The position numbers were made by a program, and so were the translations under genes. A DNA stretch of 53,784 nucleotides from Deltaproteobacteria bacterium (GTDB lineage Bacteria > Myxococcota_A > Polyangia > Polyangiales > Houyiibacteriaceae): positions 1-53,784 of the forward strand of contig JAFDAJ010000011.1 of the NCBI GenBank assembly GCA_019313915.1, in the 5' to 3' direction. The notes beneath the pieces were generated by a model. That model saw nothing but the letters and a program-made list of their open reading frames with translations, made no database searches and was not told where the DNA came from. Below are positions 34,829 through 43,635 of the stretch, in pieces (the first letter of the stretch is position 1; the number at the start of each line of letters is the position of its first letter).

Positions 34829-36182
34829 CGCGCCGAAGAAGCGGTACCGCGTACGTCGGTCGGGGCCGCTGAGCGGCAGCGTTCGGGTCCCCGGAGATAA
34901 ATCGATCGGCCACCGAAGCCTCATCTTCGGGGCGCTCGGGCGCGGTGTCTCACGCATCACCGGCTTGTCCGAGGGCTTAGACAACGCAGCCACACGGCAG
35001 GCGTTCCGTTCGATGGGCGTCGCCGTCCAAAGCACGGACGAGGCGACCACGGTGCATGGCGTTGGCCTCCGGGGGCTCCAGATGCCCACCAGCGTCGTCG
35101 ATTGCGGAAACTCCGGTACCACCATGCGGCTCCTGGCCGGCCTGTTGACCGGACAGCGATTCGGCACGCGCATGACCGGCGACGAATCGCTCACCCGACG
35201 TCCGATGGGCCGCGTAATCAAGCCGCTACGGGCGAGGGGCGCGCACATCGCAGGCACCGCGGGCGCACAGCCCGATGAGCTCTACCCGCCGATTTCCATC
35301 GCGCCTCTGGTCGAGGGCGAGGCCTTGAAGGGCATCGAATACTCGATGCCGATCGCCAGCGCACAGGTGAAAAGCGCTCTCCTCTTGAGCGGCCTGTACG
35401 CCTCGGGTCCGACCGCCATCGAGGAGCCGGTCCTGTCGCGTGACCACACCGAGCGCATGATGCTCGCCCTGGGGGTCCCCCTCCAAACCGCTGGTGCCTC
35501 AGTAGTTCTCGACCCGAATCTCGAATGGGCGGGAGGTTGGGAGCCTTTTGAATGGCACGTCCCCGGGGACCCATCGAGCGCGGCGTTCCCGCTGCTGGCC
35601 GCCGCAATGGTGCCCGGAAGCCAAGTCAGCGTGCAGGACGTGTGTATCAACCCCACTCGCACCGGCCTGTTTGATTGGCTGCGCTTGCTCGGCGCCAGCA
35701 TCTCTCACCGGCCAAGCGGACACGGCGCCGGCGACGAGCCGATGGCCGAAATCACGGTCGCGCATGCCGCAATACGAGGCTCGGTCGCGGGCGGTGAGCT
35801 CATCGTTCGTATGATCGACGAGATTCCCGCCGTGTGCGCCTTGGCTGCTGTCTCCAAAGGGCGCACCGAGATCCGCGACGCCGCGGAGCTTCGCGTCAAA
35901 GAGAGCGACCGCATCGCCACCATGGCGCACGTCCTCGACGCGTTCGGCGTCCCATGCGAAGAGCTGCCAGACGGTTTGATCATTACGGGAGGCGCCCGCC
36001 TTCGCGGCGCCCAGATCGAAAGCCGCGGCGATCACCGAATCGCGATGGCCGCTACCTTGCTCGGCATGCTGGCCGAAGGCGAGTCACTGATCGGCGGAGC
36101 CGAAGCGGTCGACACCAGCTTTCCGGGCTTCGTTGCGCTGCTTCGGTCGCTCGGCGCTGACATCGCAGAGGAAACCCTATGA
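34821..36182 (+). CDS. aroA: 3-phosphoshikimate 1-carboxyvinyltransferase (EPSP synthase)
   Basis: 453 aa. Joins shikimate-3-phosphate and PEP in the shikimate pathway. Signatures: SVRVPGDKSIGHRSL near the N-terminus, DCGNSGTTMRLLAGLL, RPMGRVIKPL, SAQVKSALLLSGLYA and the late AELRVKESDRIATM. The usual Ser in DKSISHR is Gly here (DKSIGHR). Start GTG 34821 overlaps hisC by 8 nt; the end overlaps cmk (ATGA). The adjoining pheA and hisC make this an aromatic amino-acid operon. Confidence 0.96.
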   Translation: MSSAPKKRYRVRRSGPLSGSVRVPGDKSIGHRSLIFGALGRGVSRITGLSEGLDNAATRQAFRSMGVAVQSTDEATTVHGVGLRGLQMPTSVVDCGNSGTTMRLLAGLLTGQRFGTRMTGDESLTRRPMGRVIKPLRARGAHIAGTAGAQPDELYPPISIAPLVEGEALKGIEYSMPIASAQVKSALLLSGLYASGPTAIEEPVLSRDHTERMMLALGVPLQTAGASVVLDPNLEWAGGWEPFEWHVPGDPSSAAFPLLAAAMVPGSQVSVQDVCINPTRTGLFDWLRLLGASISHRPSGHGAGDEPMAEITVAHAAIRGSVAGGELIVRMIDEIPAVCALAAVSKGRTEIRDAAELRVKESDRIATMAHVLDAFGVPCEELPDGLIITGGARLRGAQIESRGDHRIAMAATLLGMLAEGESLIGGAEAVDTSFPGFVALLRSLGADIAEETL

Positions 36183-36856
36183 GTCGCCCACGCCCCGTCA
36201 TCGCGATCGACGGCCCCGCCGGCGTCGGCAAGAGTACGACGGCGCGCGTCCTCGCACAGCGCCTCGGCTACACCCTCGTCGACACCGGCGCCCTCTATCG
36301 CGGCGTGGCCCTGGCAGCCCGCGACCGCGGCATCTCCTGGGACGACGAGGCCGCCATCGTCACCCTCGGAGATGAGACCGACCTCGGTTTTGCCTCACAA
36401 GAAGACGGAACGCCTCGGCTTTTGCTCAACGGTCAAGACCGCGCCGACGAGATCCGAACCCCCGAGCTGTCCGCGGGCGCAAGCCAGGTCAGCGCCTATG
36501 CAGGGGTCCGCCGGGCGCTGCTCGGCATCCAACGCGATCTGGGCAGCGAGGGCGGGGTGGTGCTAGAAGGCCGCGATATCGGAACCGTCGTTTTCCCGGA
36601 CGCCGAAGTGAAGCTCTTCCTGACCGCGTCGGCCGAGGAACGGGCCCGTCGCCGGGTCCAAGACCTCCAAAATCGCGGAGCAACAGCCGAATACGATGAG
36701 ATTCTGGCCCAAATACGCTCTCGAGACGAGGCCGACTCGACGCGCGCCATCGCCCCCCTTCGCCCAGCCGAGGACGCCGTCATCCTCGACAGCACGAGCT
36801 TGGACCTCGAAGCGGTCGTCCAACACGTCCTCGAGTTAGTCCGGTCCTGCAATTGA
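36179..36856 (+). CDS. cmk: Cytidylate kinase
   Basis: 225 aa. Phosphorylates CMP and dCMP. The P-loop is GPAGVGKSTTARVL at about 13-26, followed by VDTGALYRGVALAARDRG; the NMP-binding SAGASQVSAYAGVRRALLGIQR and the EGRDIGTVVFPDAEVKLFLTA stretch with R residues of the lid are typical. It overlaps aroA by 4 nt. The order aroA-cmk-rpsA is widely conserved. Confidence 0.96.
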   Translation: MSRPRPVIAIDGPAGVGKSTTARVLAQRLGYTLVDTGALYRGVALAARDRGISWDDEAAIVTLGDETDLGFASQEDGTPRLLLNGQDRADEIRTPELSAGASQVSAYAGVRRALLGIQRDLGSEGGVVLEGRDIGTVVFPDAEVKLFLTASAEERARRRVQDLQNRGATAEYDEILAQIRSRDEADSTRAIAPLRPAEDAVILDSTSLDLEAVVQHVLELVRSCN

Positions 36857-36968
36857 CACCCCTTAACTCCCCTGCTACCCACGGACTCCCCTGCATTTCC
36901 GGGGGCCTTCGGAGGGTCGGCCAGGTGTGCCGAGCGCTCCCGAACACTCCGGAAGCAGTGATTTATCC

Positions 36969-37325
36969 ATGACAGAAACCACACAAATCGAAACCCCCAA
37001 TCCCGAGAGCTTCGCTGCTCTTTTCGAAGCCTCGGCAACACGTACAGACCAACTCCGCGAGGGCGACATCGTCGCCGGGACGATCCTGAAAGTCAGCAAA
37101 GACACGGTCGTCGTCGACATCGGATACAAATCCGAAGGCGTCATCTCGCTTCATGAGTTCATCAACGCCGAAGGCAACATCTCGGCGACCGCCGGCGATT
37201 CCGTCGACGTCCTGATCGAATCCAAGGAGAACGAAGACGGCCTCGTCATGCTCTCCAAGGAGAAGGCCGACAAGCTCAAGGTCTGGGATGAGATCAGCGC
37301 CGCGTGCGAGCGTGACGAGCTGTGA
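36969..37325 (+). pseudogene. rpsA: 30S ribosomal protein S1, N-terminal fragment (frameshifted)
   Basis: ATG 36969 opens MTETTQIETPNPESFAALFE, and residues about 32-100 form S1 domain 1 (REGDIVAGTILKVSKDTVVV, then DIGYKSEGVISLHEF). The frame is closed at 37323-37325 by a TGA created by a 10-bp tandem duplication (37313-37332). Removing one copy restores a single S1 protein of about 646 aa ending at 38919. S1 binds mRNA on the small subunit and is normally essential, so either the sequence has an error here or the cell tolerates a split or re-started S1. Confidence 0.9.
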
Positions 37326-37332
37326 CGAGCTG
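37313..37332 (+). repeat. 10-bp tandem duplication that breaks rpsA
   Basis: TGACGAGCTG occurs twice in direct succession (37313-37322 and 37323-37332). One copy gives the expected reading ERDELIEGTI; two copies shift the frame by one and create a TGA. Confidence 0.9.
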
Positions 37333-37674
37333 ATCGAAGGCACGATCACCCAGCGCGTGAAGGGCGGCCTCGCCGTGACCATCCGCGGTGGCGTGAAGGC
37401 TTTCCTTCCCGGTTCACAGGTCGACCTTCGACCGGTCCGCAACCTCGACCGCCTTCTTGGCCAGACCTTCCAGTTCAAGGTCATCAAGTTCAATAAGAAG
37501 CGCGGCAACATCGTGCTTTCGCGTCGAGTGCTTCTCGAGAAGGAGCGCGACCGTCTCAAGGAAGCCACCCTCGAGAACCTCCAAGAGGGTCAGGTCGTCA
37601 CCGGTACGATCAAGAACATCACCGAATATGGTGCGTTCGTCGACCTCGGCGGCATCGACGGTCTGCTTCACATT

Positions 37675-37713
<39 letters not shown>

Positions 37714-38727
37714 GTCTTCGAGGTAGGCGACGAAGTCACCGTCAAGGTGCTCAAATACAACGCCGACACGGAGCGAGTGTCGCTCGGCCTCAAGCAGACC
37801 ATGGAAGACCCATGGAATCTGGCGACCAACATCTACGTCGCGGGTAAGAAGGTCAAGGGCAAGGTCGTTTCGCTCACCGACTACGGCGCCTTCATCGAGC
37901 TCGAGCAGGGCGTCGAGGGCCTGATTCACGTCAGTGAAATGACGTGGGCTAAGCCCAAGCATCCGTCGAAGGTGCTCGAGGTCGGCCAAGAGATCGAGTG
38001 TGTCGTTCTCGACCTCGACGCGCAGAACAAGCGCATCAGTTTGGGCCTCAAGCAGCTCGAGCCTGACCCGTGGACGGTCTTCACGCAGAAGTACAACCCG
38101 GGCGACATCATCCAGGGCCGCGTTCGCTCCATCACCGATTACGGGGTGTTCGTTGGCATCGAGGACGGCGTCGACGGCATGGTTCACAAGTCGGACGTCA
38201 GCTGGACCCAGCGCATCAACAACCCCGCCGACGTCTACCGCAAGGGCGACGAGGTCGAGGCAATCATCCTTTCGATCAATCACGACGACCGTAAGGTGAG
38301 CCTCGGCATCAAGCAGCTCTACGAAGATCCATGGAGCTTCGTGCCGCAGCGATATCCCGAGGGCACCGTCGTCGAGGTTCGATCGACCGGCGCCGACGAG
38401 TACGGCATCCACGTCGAGCTCGAGCGCGGAGTCGAGGGTGTGATTCCTCGCGGCGAAATCAGCGCCGATCTCAGCCAGGAGCCAACCGACATCGTCAAGA
38501 CCGGCGACATCGTCAAGGCTCAGGTCATCCGCCTCGACGACGACGACCGGACCATCACGCTGTCGCTTCGCGCAGCCGAGGGCCAAGACGTCAACCAGGT
38601 CGCACGCCCCGAGGAGGCCCAGAAGCGGGTCGCCCCACGCAAGATCGGCCCAAGCCTAGGCGGCGCGCAAGCGACGCTCGGCGATGCGTTGAAGGACAAG
38701 CTCGGAGCACTCAACCTCGCGCCGACC

Positions 38728-38871
38728 GCCGAGGAGACGCCTGCGGAGACCGCCGAAGAGACGCCTGCGGAGACCGCCGAAGAGACGCCTGCGGAGACCG
38801 CCGAAGAGACGCCCGCAGAGGCCGCCGAAGAGACGCCCGCAGAGGCCGCCGAAGAGACGCCCGCAGAGGCC
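38728..38871 (+). repeat. 24-bp tandem repeat, six copies, coding for the S1 acidic tail
   Basis: Six units of 24 bp code for AEETPAET or AEETPAEA. The first three share GCGGAGACC and the last three GCAGAGGCC, so the array grew as two blocks. The unit is a multiple of three, so copy number can change without frameshift. Tails of this sort on S1 are not part of the core fold. Confidence 0.9.
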
Positions 38872-38953
38872 GAAGAGGCCCCGGCGGAAACGCCAGACGC
38901 AGAAGAGAAGCCGGAATAGCAACGTAGGCCTGAGAGCCAACGACACGCAGACG

Positions 38954-38985
38954 CGAGCTCGGGCACCTTCAGGGTCCCGGGCTCG
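38954..38985. terminator. Probable terminator hairpin after rpsA
   Basis: CGAGCTCGGG pairs with CCCGGGCTCG (one G-T pair), then two mismatches and two more pairs around TTCA, 34 nt after the rpsA stop. No T-run is present. Confidence 0.55.
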
Positions 38986-39023
38986 AAGTCGTTGTGGGGC
39001 AGGGGACGGGTCCCGTCCTTCCG

Positions 39024-39053
39024 CCCGACGCTGGCACTGTCGCTGACGCCGAC
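39024..39053 (-). repeat. GNCAGY-type hexamer run (5 units, minus strand)
   Basis: On the minus strand the units read GTCGGC, GTCAGC, GACAGT, GCCAGC, GTCGGG. The same hexamer pattern appears at 41304-41363, 42374-42397 and 52271-52348. Confidence 0.6.
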
Positions 39054-39268
39054 ACTAGGTCGTGTGGAGGGGCACGGCGGAGCGCGATGTGGGGACCCAG
39101 CGGCGTAGCGAGTGACAATCTGCAAGACAGCAACCACCGCAGATTGGGCGCGAGCGCCGAGGGGAGGCTTGCGTGGCCACAGGATCCCAGTCCCTCCGGC
39201 CACCTTTGCAAGCCGACCCGTCCGCAGGGTCCCCGCGTCGCGTTCCGCCGTGCCCCGGCTCTTCTACG

Positions 39269-40024
39269 CTACCGGACGCTGATGACTATTGCGGTGATGT
39301 TGTCTCGGCCGCCGCGTGAGTTGGCCATGTGGATGAATCGTTCTGCCGCACCCTTGGGGCCCATGTCGATCACGTCCGGGATCTCGTCGGCTTGCAGGTA
39401 TCCGTGAAGTCCGTCCGAACAAAGCATGTATGCGTCCGACGGCTGCACCTCGAAGAACCCCGTGTCGACTTGAACGTACTCGCGGCTTCCCACCGCGCGG
39501 GTGATCACATTGCGGTGCGGTGACCGGGCCGCTTCGGCCTCGGTGATGATCCCCTGCTTGACCTGCCAGGCGACGAGGGTGTGATCCTCGGTAAGTGGCT
39601 CGGCGGCGTGGCCGCGGATCAAATAGATTCGGCTGTCGCCCACCTGGGCGGTGATGCCGTAGTCGCCACACATCGCCAACACCGACACCGTCGTCCCCAT
39701 GCCTTGCTGTTCGGGATCGTGCTGCGCCAAGCCGAAGACCATATAGGTCGCAGCCTGAACGGCGCTCTCGACAACCCGAATGGCGCGCCGAAGCGAATCC
39801 TCGGAGGTATCGCCCTGAGCGACGCGGTCGAGAGCGTCGTGGCCCCGGCTGACCATGCCGTGCACCGTGTCCACGGCTTCCTGGCTCGCGATCTCGCCGG
39901 CGGCGTGTCCGCCCATCCCGTCCGCGACGACGTACAAGCCTAGATTGTCATCCACGAGGAACGCATCCTCGTTCAACTTTCGGCGCTGTCCAACGTCGGT
40001 CAGTCCCGCACTATGGTATTGCAA
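39269..40024 (-). CDS. PP2C-family protein phosphatase
   Basis: 251 aa. Dephosphorylates Ser/Thr phosphoproteins with two metal ions. Motifs: RKLNEDAF, VADGMGGHAAGEIAS, GTTVSVLAMCG, QVGDSRIYLIR, CSDGLHGYL and GRDNITAIVI, all expected metal and phosphate residues present. No membrane segment. It starts with TTG 40024, preceded by GAGGA. It can oppose Hanks-type kinases such as the one at 24257-25567, but they are 14 kb apart. It diverges from the TPR gene across 152 bp. Confidence 0.94.
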   Translation of the reverse strand: MQYHSAGLTDVGQRRKLNEDAFLVDDNLGLYVVADGMGGHAAGEIASQEAVDTVHGMVSRGHDALDRVAQGDTSEDSLRRAIRVVESAVQAATYMVFGLAQHDPEQQGMGTTVSVLAMCGDYGITAQVGDSRIYLIRGHAAEPLTEDHTLVAWQVKQGIITEAEAARSPHRNVITRAVGSREYVQVDTGFFEVQPSDAYMLCSDGLHGYLQADEIPDVIDMGPKGAAERFIHMANSRGGRDNITAIVISVR

Positions 40025-40176
40025 CTCATCCTCATTCAGCAGTGGCGGCCGCCGACCGGCGCTCGCACTCTCAGATTAGCGAAAACACCGCGGTCCACCA
40101 AGAAGAGCGCGGAAATCGTTCCCCGTGGGCCGCCTTACCACTGACAAGGGAAGGGCGGCTGCTAAGCTCGCAGCGC

Positions 40177-41574
40177 ATGAGCGATGGCGAAGCGACCGAA
40201 GACCTCGAATCGGCCTGGACGGCGCTCCTAGCAAACCAGAACCGCTTGGGGTCGGACCGGAAGCTCGCTAATCTGGCGCTCGGCTTGATCCAGCAAATGG
40301 GCAACGGGGTCGCCCACCGCGACGTTCTCCATGCCCTGGCGGAGGCCTGGACCCCAGACTGGCGCCTGACGCTTACGGCTTCCTCCCTTCTCGTCGAGCA
40401 GGCTGGACGCCGTGGCATGGACGAGCCGACGCTCACCGACGATGGACCCGCATCGTGGGCTGCGGCCGCTTTGCAACGAAGCTTGGACGCCCTGAGTGAT
40501 GCCGAGCGCGCCAACGCGGACCTGGCGGGGAATATGTACGCGATGCTCGGGAACGCGCTTCGGTTGTGCGGCCCAGGCCGGGATGCTGAAGCGCAGGAAG
40601 CGTTCACTCGCGCCATTGAGCTCGACCCCGAGCGCGGAGAGTGGTGGTACGACGCAGGCTTGCTCGACAAGTGGCGTGGCAGGTTCGACGACGGTTACGC
40701 TGCCAACGAGCAAGCGCGCATGCGCATGGGTCCCCAACGACCCGTGCTTTGGAATCTCGCGATCTGCGCGACCGCGCTCGGCAAGGCTGAGGAAGCGGCC
40801 GAAATCTGGGAGGAGATCGGGGTGCCTGCGCGTCTCGATCGATCACGCGGCATGCCTTACGTCGCTGGGCTTCCACCGATGTTGCTCCGTGTGTTGTCGC
40901 GCACATCGCCCACGGACGGCACCTCGTCGCTCCCCGACAAGACCGTGGGTTTCGAGTTGGTGTGGATCGCGCCGCTCAGCCCGTGCCACGGGGTGGTGCA
41001 GTCGCCAATATTTGGCGATGCGCCCATCGACTACGGCGACCTGGTACTATGGGATGGAGCGCCAGTCGCGGCCCACCGAACTTCCGCCGGGGACACGGTG
41101 CCAGTCTTTCCGCTGCTCGAGGTCTTGCGACCGGGAAGCGAGCGGCGCTGGTCCTTCGTCGCGCTCGAGACAGAGCCTGGTGCGCGCGAAGGGCTCGAAG
41201 ACGCGCTGCCGGAAGGCACCCGGGTGTTTGTGCAGGATGAGCGGGTCGGCCATCACTGTGCGGCGTGCGAAGCAGGGGATGGGGATCCGCACGAGCACGA
41301 GGAGGCAGTGTCGGGGGCAGGGACAGTGCCAGTGCCAGCGTCAGGTCCAGTGCCGGGGTCGGTCTCCCTCGTTCGGGGGAAGGTCATCGTTCAGCCCACC
41401 CAGGACTTGGAGGCTTTTCGGGATGCTTGGGAGGCTGCCGCTCGGGCACGGCCATTGTCCGTTTCCCTTCCTGCTCTGTACGAAGAGCTAGGTGATTCCA
41501 AGCGGGCGGGGCAAGAGCATCAGGCCTGGCGGGGCATCGAGGGGAAGGCGATTCGCCAGAAAGCGGGCGCGTGA
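40177..41574 (+). CDS. TPR-repeat protein with an unrecognised C-terminal domain
   Basis: 465 aa from ATG 40177 (MSDGEATEDLESAW). Residues about 115-230 form TPR-like helical hairpins (AQEAFTRAIELDPERGEWWY; RPVLWNLAICATALGKAEEA). A second part (about 245-360: VGFELVWIAPLSPCHGVVQS; DYGDLVLWDGAPVAAHRTS) looks like an independent fold I cannot name. A CAAC pair with His residues (HHCAACEAGDGDPHEHEE) may bind metal. Then comes a low-complexity linker coded by a hexamer repeat (41304-41363) and a helical end. An alternative start at 40042 lies over the PP2C promoter and is unlikely. Its stop overlaps the VUT gene (GTGA). Confidence 0.8.
   Translation: MSDGEATEDLESAWTALLANQNRLGSDRKLANLALGLIQQMGNGVAHRDVLHALAEAWTPDWRLTLTASSLLVEQAGRRGMDEPTLTDDGPASWAAAALQRSLDALSDAERANADLAGNMYAMLGNALRLCGPGRDAEAQEAFTRAIELDPERGEWWYDAGLLDKWRGRFDDGYAANEQARMRMGPQRPVLWNLAICATALGKAEEAAEIWEEIGVPARLDRSRGMPYVAGLPPMLLRVLSRTSPTDGTSSLPDKTVGFELVWIAPLSPCHGVVQSPIFGDAPIDYGDLVLWDGAPVAAHRTSAGDTVPVFPLLEVLRPGSERRWSFVALETEPGAREGLEDALPEGTRVFVQDERVGHHCAACEAGDGDPHEHEEAVSGAGTVPVPASGPVPGSVSLVRGKVIVQPTQDLEAFRDAWEAAARARPLSVSLPALYEELGDSKRAGQEHQAWRGIEGKAIRQKAGA
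41304..41363 (+). repeat. GNCAGY-type hexamer array inside the TPR gene (10 units)
   Basis: Ten consecutive hexamers from GGCAGT to GTCGGT, including GACAGT, GCCAGT, GCCAGC and GTCAGG. They read as a Ser/Gly/Val/Pro/Ala linker (SGAGTVPVPASGPVPGSV). As six is a multiple of three the array leaves the frame intact. Confidence 0.7.
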
Positions 41575-42371
41575 GCGGCGGCGAGGGCGGCCTGCTTCCA
41601 TCGGAGCAGTACGACTTCGAAGGGCTGCCCCGGCTCGATGAGGCGACGTCACACGAGCGGCGGCAGCTCGTGTTCTTGGTGTTGTCGGGACTGTTCTTGG
41701 GAACGCTCGCGATGCTCAACATCTTGGGCGTCACGCGTTTCATCGACCTGAGCTTCCAACTACCCGGGACGAGTATCACCGTCCCCATGCCGCTCGCGAT
41801 CGGTGTGCTGCCCTATCCGATCACGTTCCTGTGCACCGATTTCATCTCTGAGCTCTATGGCCGTCATCGCGCCAACCAAGTCGTGTGGATGGGCCTCGGC
41901 CTGAATCTCTGGGTCATGCTCATCCTGTGGGTCGGCGGCGCGCTGCCCGGGTTCGAGCCCGTCGACCAGCCGCACTCCGGCGTATTCTTCGAGGTGCGCC
42001 GCCTCGCCTTCAGCGCGGTAACCGCCTCGATGATCGCGTATCTCGCCGCTCAGTTCGTCGACGTGCAGGTCTTCCACTTCTGGAAGCGCCTCACCAACGG
42101 CCGCCACCTCTGGTTGCGCAACAACGGCTCGACACTGGTCAGCCAGCTCGTCGACACCACCGCGGTCATCCTCATCACGCACTTCCTCGCCAATGCCATT
42201 CCCATCGACGACGCAAGCCCGCTATGGCCGCAGCTCCTGACATTCATCGCGGCGGGCTACACCTTCAAACTCACGGTCGCCTTGCTGGACACCGTGCCCT
42301 TCTACTTAGGCGCCAAACACCTCGGCCGATACCTACGCATCCACCCTGTGCACGGCACCCGTTCCAGCTAA
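41571..42371 (+). CDS. VUT-family (YhhQ-like) queuosine-precursor transporter
   Basis: 266 aa. A hydrophilic 30-residue start is followed by about six membrane segments. Marks of the VUT/DUF165 family are PLAIGVLPYPITFLCTDFISELYGRHRANQVVWMGL, seen in pieces (ITFLCTDFISELYG; RANQVVWMG), then SQLVDTTAVILITHF and YTFKLTVALLDTVPFYLG. Members import 7-deazaguanine queuosine precursors. The substrate here is inferred from the family. No tgt or que gene is in the window. GTG 41571 overlaps the TPR stop. Confidence 0.85.
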   Translation: MSGGEGGLLPSEQYDFEGLPRLDEATSHERRQLVFLVLSGLFLGTLAMLNILGVTRFIDLSFQLPGTSITVPMPLAIGVLPYPITFLCTDFISELYGRHRANQVVWMGLGLNLWVMLILWVGGALPGFEPVDQPHSGVFFEVRRLAFSAVTASMIAYLAAQFVDVQVFHFWKRLTNGRHLWLRNNGSTLVSQLVDTTAVILITHFLANAIPIDDASPLWPQLLTFIAAGYTFKLTVALLDTVPFYLGAKHLGRYLRIHPVHGTRSS

Positions 42372-42373
42372 CA

Positions 42374-42397
42374 GTGGCACTGGCGCCAACGCTGTCG
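42374..42397 (-). repeat. GNCAGY-type hexamer run (4 units, minus strand)
   Basis: On the minus strand the units read GACAGC, GTTGGC, GCCAGT, GCCACT; degenerate but in the same phase and pattern as the longer arrays. It lies directly after the VUT stop codon. Confidence 0.5.
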
Positions 42398-42408
42398 CTC
42401 GAGCGGGT

Positions 42409-42427
42409 AGCCGTGTTTCACGGCTAG
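42409..42427. terminator. Perfect hairpin between the VUT gene and secG
   Basis: TAGCCGTG (42409-42416) and CACGGCTA (42420-42427) pair fully around TTT. It sits between stops at 42371 (plus) and 42432 (minus), without a T-run. Confidence 0.65.
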
Positions 42428-42431
42428 GGCG

Positions 42432-42854
42432 CTACTCGCCTGCCGGTTCCGGGCTCTCGGTTGCCTCGGCAGGCTCTTCGACGTCGAGTGGCGCCTCGGC
42501 CTCTGCGGCAGCGGCTTCCTCGGCCTCCTGGGCGGCAGCTTCAGCCTCTTCGGTTTCGATCTCGGCGGCAGCTTCCTGGGCAGCGGTTTGCTCACGCACC
42601 GCTCGGTCGAGCGCTTGCTCGCCGGAAGACGAAAGGAACGCGAGCCACACCGAAAGCGCCATGAATGCGAACGCAAACCCAGCGGTCAGTCGAGTGAGTA
42701 GGTTGCCGGCTCCGGCGCCGCCGAAAATCTGCTGGCCCGTGCCCCCACCACCAAATGCTGACCCGAGCCCGCCACCTTTGCCCGACTGCAGAAGCACGAC
42801 AAGGATGAGGAATAGACACACGAAGACGTAGACGATCGAAATAAAGGTATGCAT
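42432..42854 (-). CDS. secG: Preprotein translocase subunit SecG
   Basis: 140 aa. Two membrane segments (about 5-24 and 52-72) with the LLQSGKGGGLGSAFGGGGTGQ loop between them are diagnostic for SecG, the accessory subunit of SecYEG. The last 65 residues are an alanine/glutamate-rich, acidic cytoplasmic or periplasmic tail, longer than in typical SecG (about 75-110 aa). ATG 42854 lies 4 nt after the tpiA stop. Last gene of the gap-pgk-tpiA-secG operon, a common arrangement. Confidence 0.94.
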   Translation of the reverse strand: MHTFISIVYVFVCLFLILVVLLQSGKGGGLGSAFGGGGTGQQIFGGAGAGNLLTRLTAGFAFAFMALSVWLAFLSSSGEQALDRAVREQTAAQEAAAEIETEEAEAAAQEAEEAAAAEAEAPLDVEEPAEATESPEPAGE

Positions 42855-42858
42855 GTAC

Positions 42859-43635
42859 TCAGCTCTCCGCCCGGCCTATGCCGGCATCGATAATCGGAAT
42901 GAAGTTGTCGGCGGTCAACGAGGCACCGCCAACGAGCGCGCCGTCCACATCCGGCTGCGAGAGCAGCTCCTCCGCGTTGTTCGGTTTGACGCTGCCACCA
43001 TACAGAACCCGGACGGAATCCGCCCAGGATTTGCCCTTGAGCTCCGCAAGATGCTCGCGAATCGCGCGATGTACCTCCTGCGCGTCCTCGGCCTTCGCGG
43101 TGCGACCGGTCCCAATTGCCCAAATCGGCTCGTAGGCAACGACCAGCGGGGCCAACGCAACGGCGTCCAGCCCCTCGGTTGCCGCCTCCACTTGGCCCAG
43201 CACGACTTCGAGCGTCTTGCCAGCTTCACGCTGCTCCAGGCTCTCCCCTACGCACAGGATGGGCACGATCTTGTGCACCAGCAGAGCGGCGAGCTTCTTA
43301 CGCACACCCGCGTCGGTTTCACCGAAGAACTGGCGCCGCTCGGAGTGACCGATGATGCAGTAGCCGCAGCCCACGTCGAGCAACAGCGCGGGGCTCAGCT
43401 CGCCGGTCCACGCGCCCGAATCTTCCCAATGCGTGTTCTGTGCCGCAAGGCCAACAGCGGAGCCGCCGAGCGCCTCCTTCACAGCCGCCAGCGAAGTCGC
43501 GACCGGACCGAGGACCACTTCGCACGCCGACCCGTCGCCCACGTGAGCGGCAATCGCGCCGGCCAATGCCTGAGACTCGGCGACGGTGTTGTGCAACTTC
43601 CAATTGCCCGCGATCAGCGGCTTGCGGTCGGTCAT
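42859..43635 (-). CDS. tpiA: Triosephosphate isomerase
   Basis: 258 aa. Interconverts DHAP and glyceraldehyde-3-phosphate. Active-site residues: Asn and Lys in AGNWKLH, His in IIGHSERR, catalytic Glu in [12 protein letters not shown]; the phosphate-binding end is [10 protein letters not shown] and GALVGGASL. Overlaps pgk by 4 nt (ATGA). The enzyme is full length and looks normal. Confidence 0.97.
   Translation of the reverse strand: MTDRKPLIAGNWKLHNTVAESQALAGAIAAHVGDGSACEVVLGPVATSLAAVKEALGGSAVGLAAQNTHWEDSGAWTGELSPALLLDVGCGYCIIGHSERRQFFGETDAGVRKKLAALLVHKIVPILCVGESLEQREAGKTLEVVLGQVEAATEGLDAVALAPLVVAYEPIWAIGTGRTAKAEDAQEVHRAIREHLAELKGKSWADSVRVLYGGSVKPNNAEELLSQPDVDGALVGGASLTADNFIPIIDAGIGRAES

Larger units (their letters stand above)
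38920..39268. other. 349-bp gap between rpsA and the PP2C gene: several strong stems, possible structured RNA
   Basis: No protein-like frame is seen. Stems found: 38954-38985 (10 bp plus 2 bp); GGACGGG/CCCGTCC 39004-39018; CAATCTGC/GCAGATTG 39116-39146; GGCGC/GCGCC-type at about 39147-39158; and a two-step stem GGCTTGC-GTGGCC pairing with GGCCAC-(4-nt bulge)-GCAAGCC (39166-39178 with 39198-39214). I looked for RNase P, tmRNA and SRP RNA core motifs on both strands and found none. It also contains a GNCAGY hexamer run on the minus strand. Confidence 0.45.

Noticed and set aside
38920-39268. RNase P, tmRNA or SRP RNA in the rpsA/PP2C gap
   Set aside because: None of the conserved core motifs of these RNAs is seen on either strand; only generic stems remain.
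42415-42423. TGTTTCACG, half of a parS site
   Set aside because: The second half is missing, and the sequence is fully explained by the TAGCCGTG/CACGGCTA hairpin. No complete parS was found.
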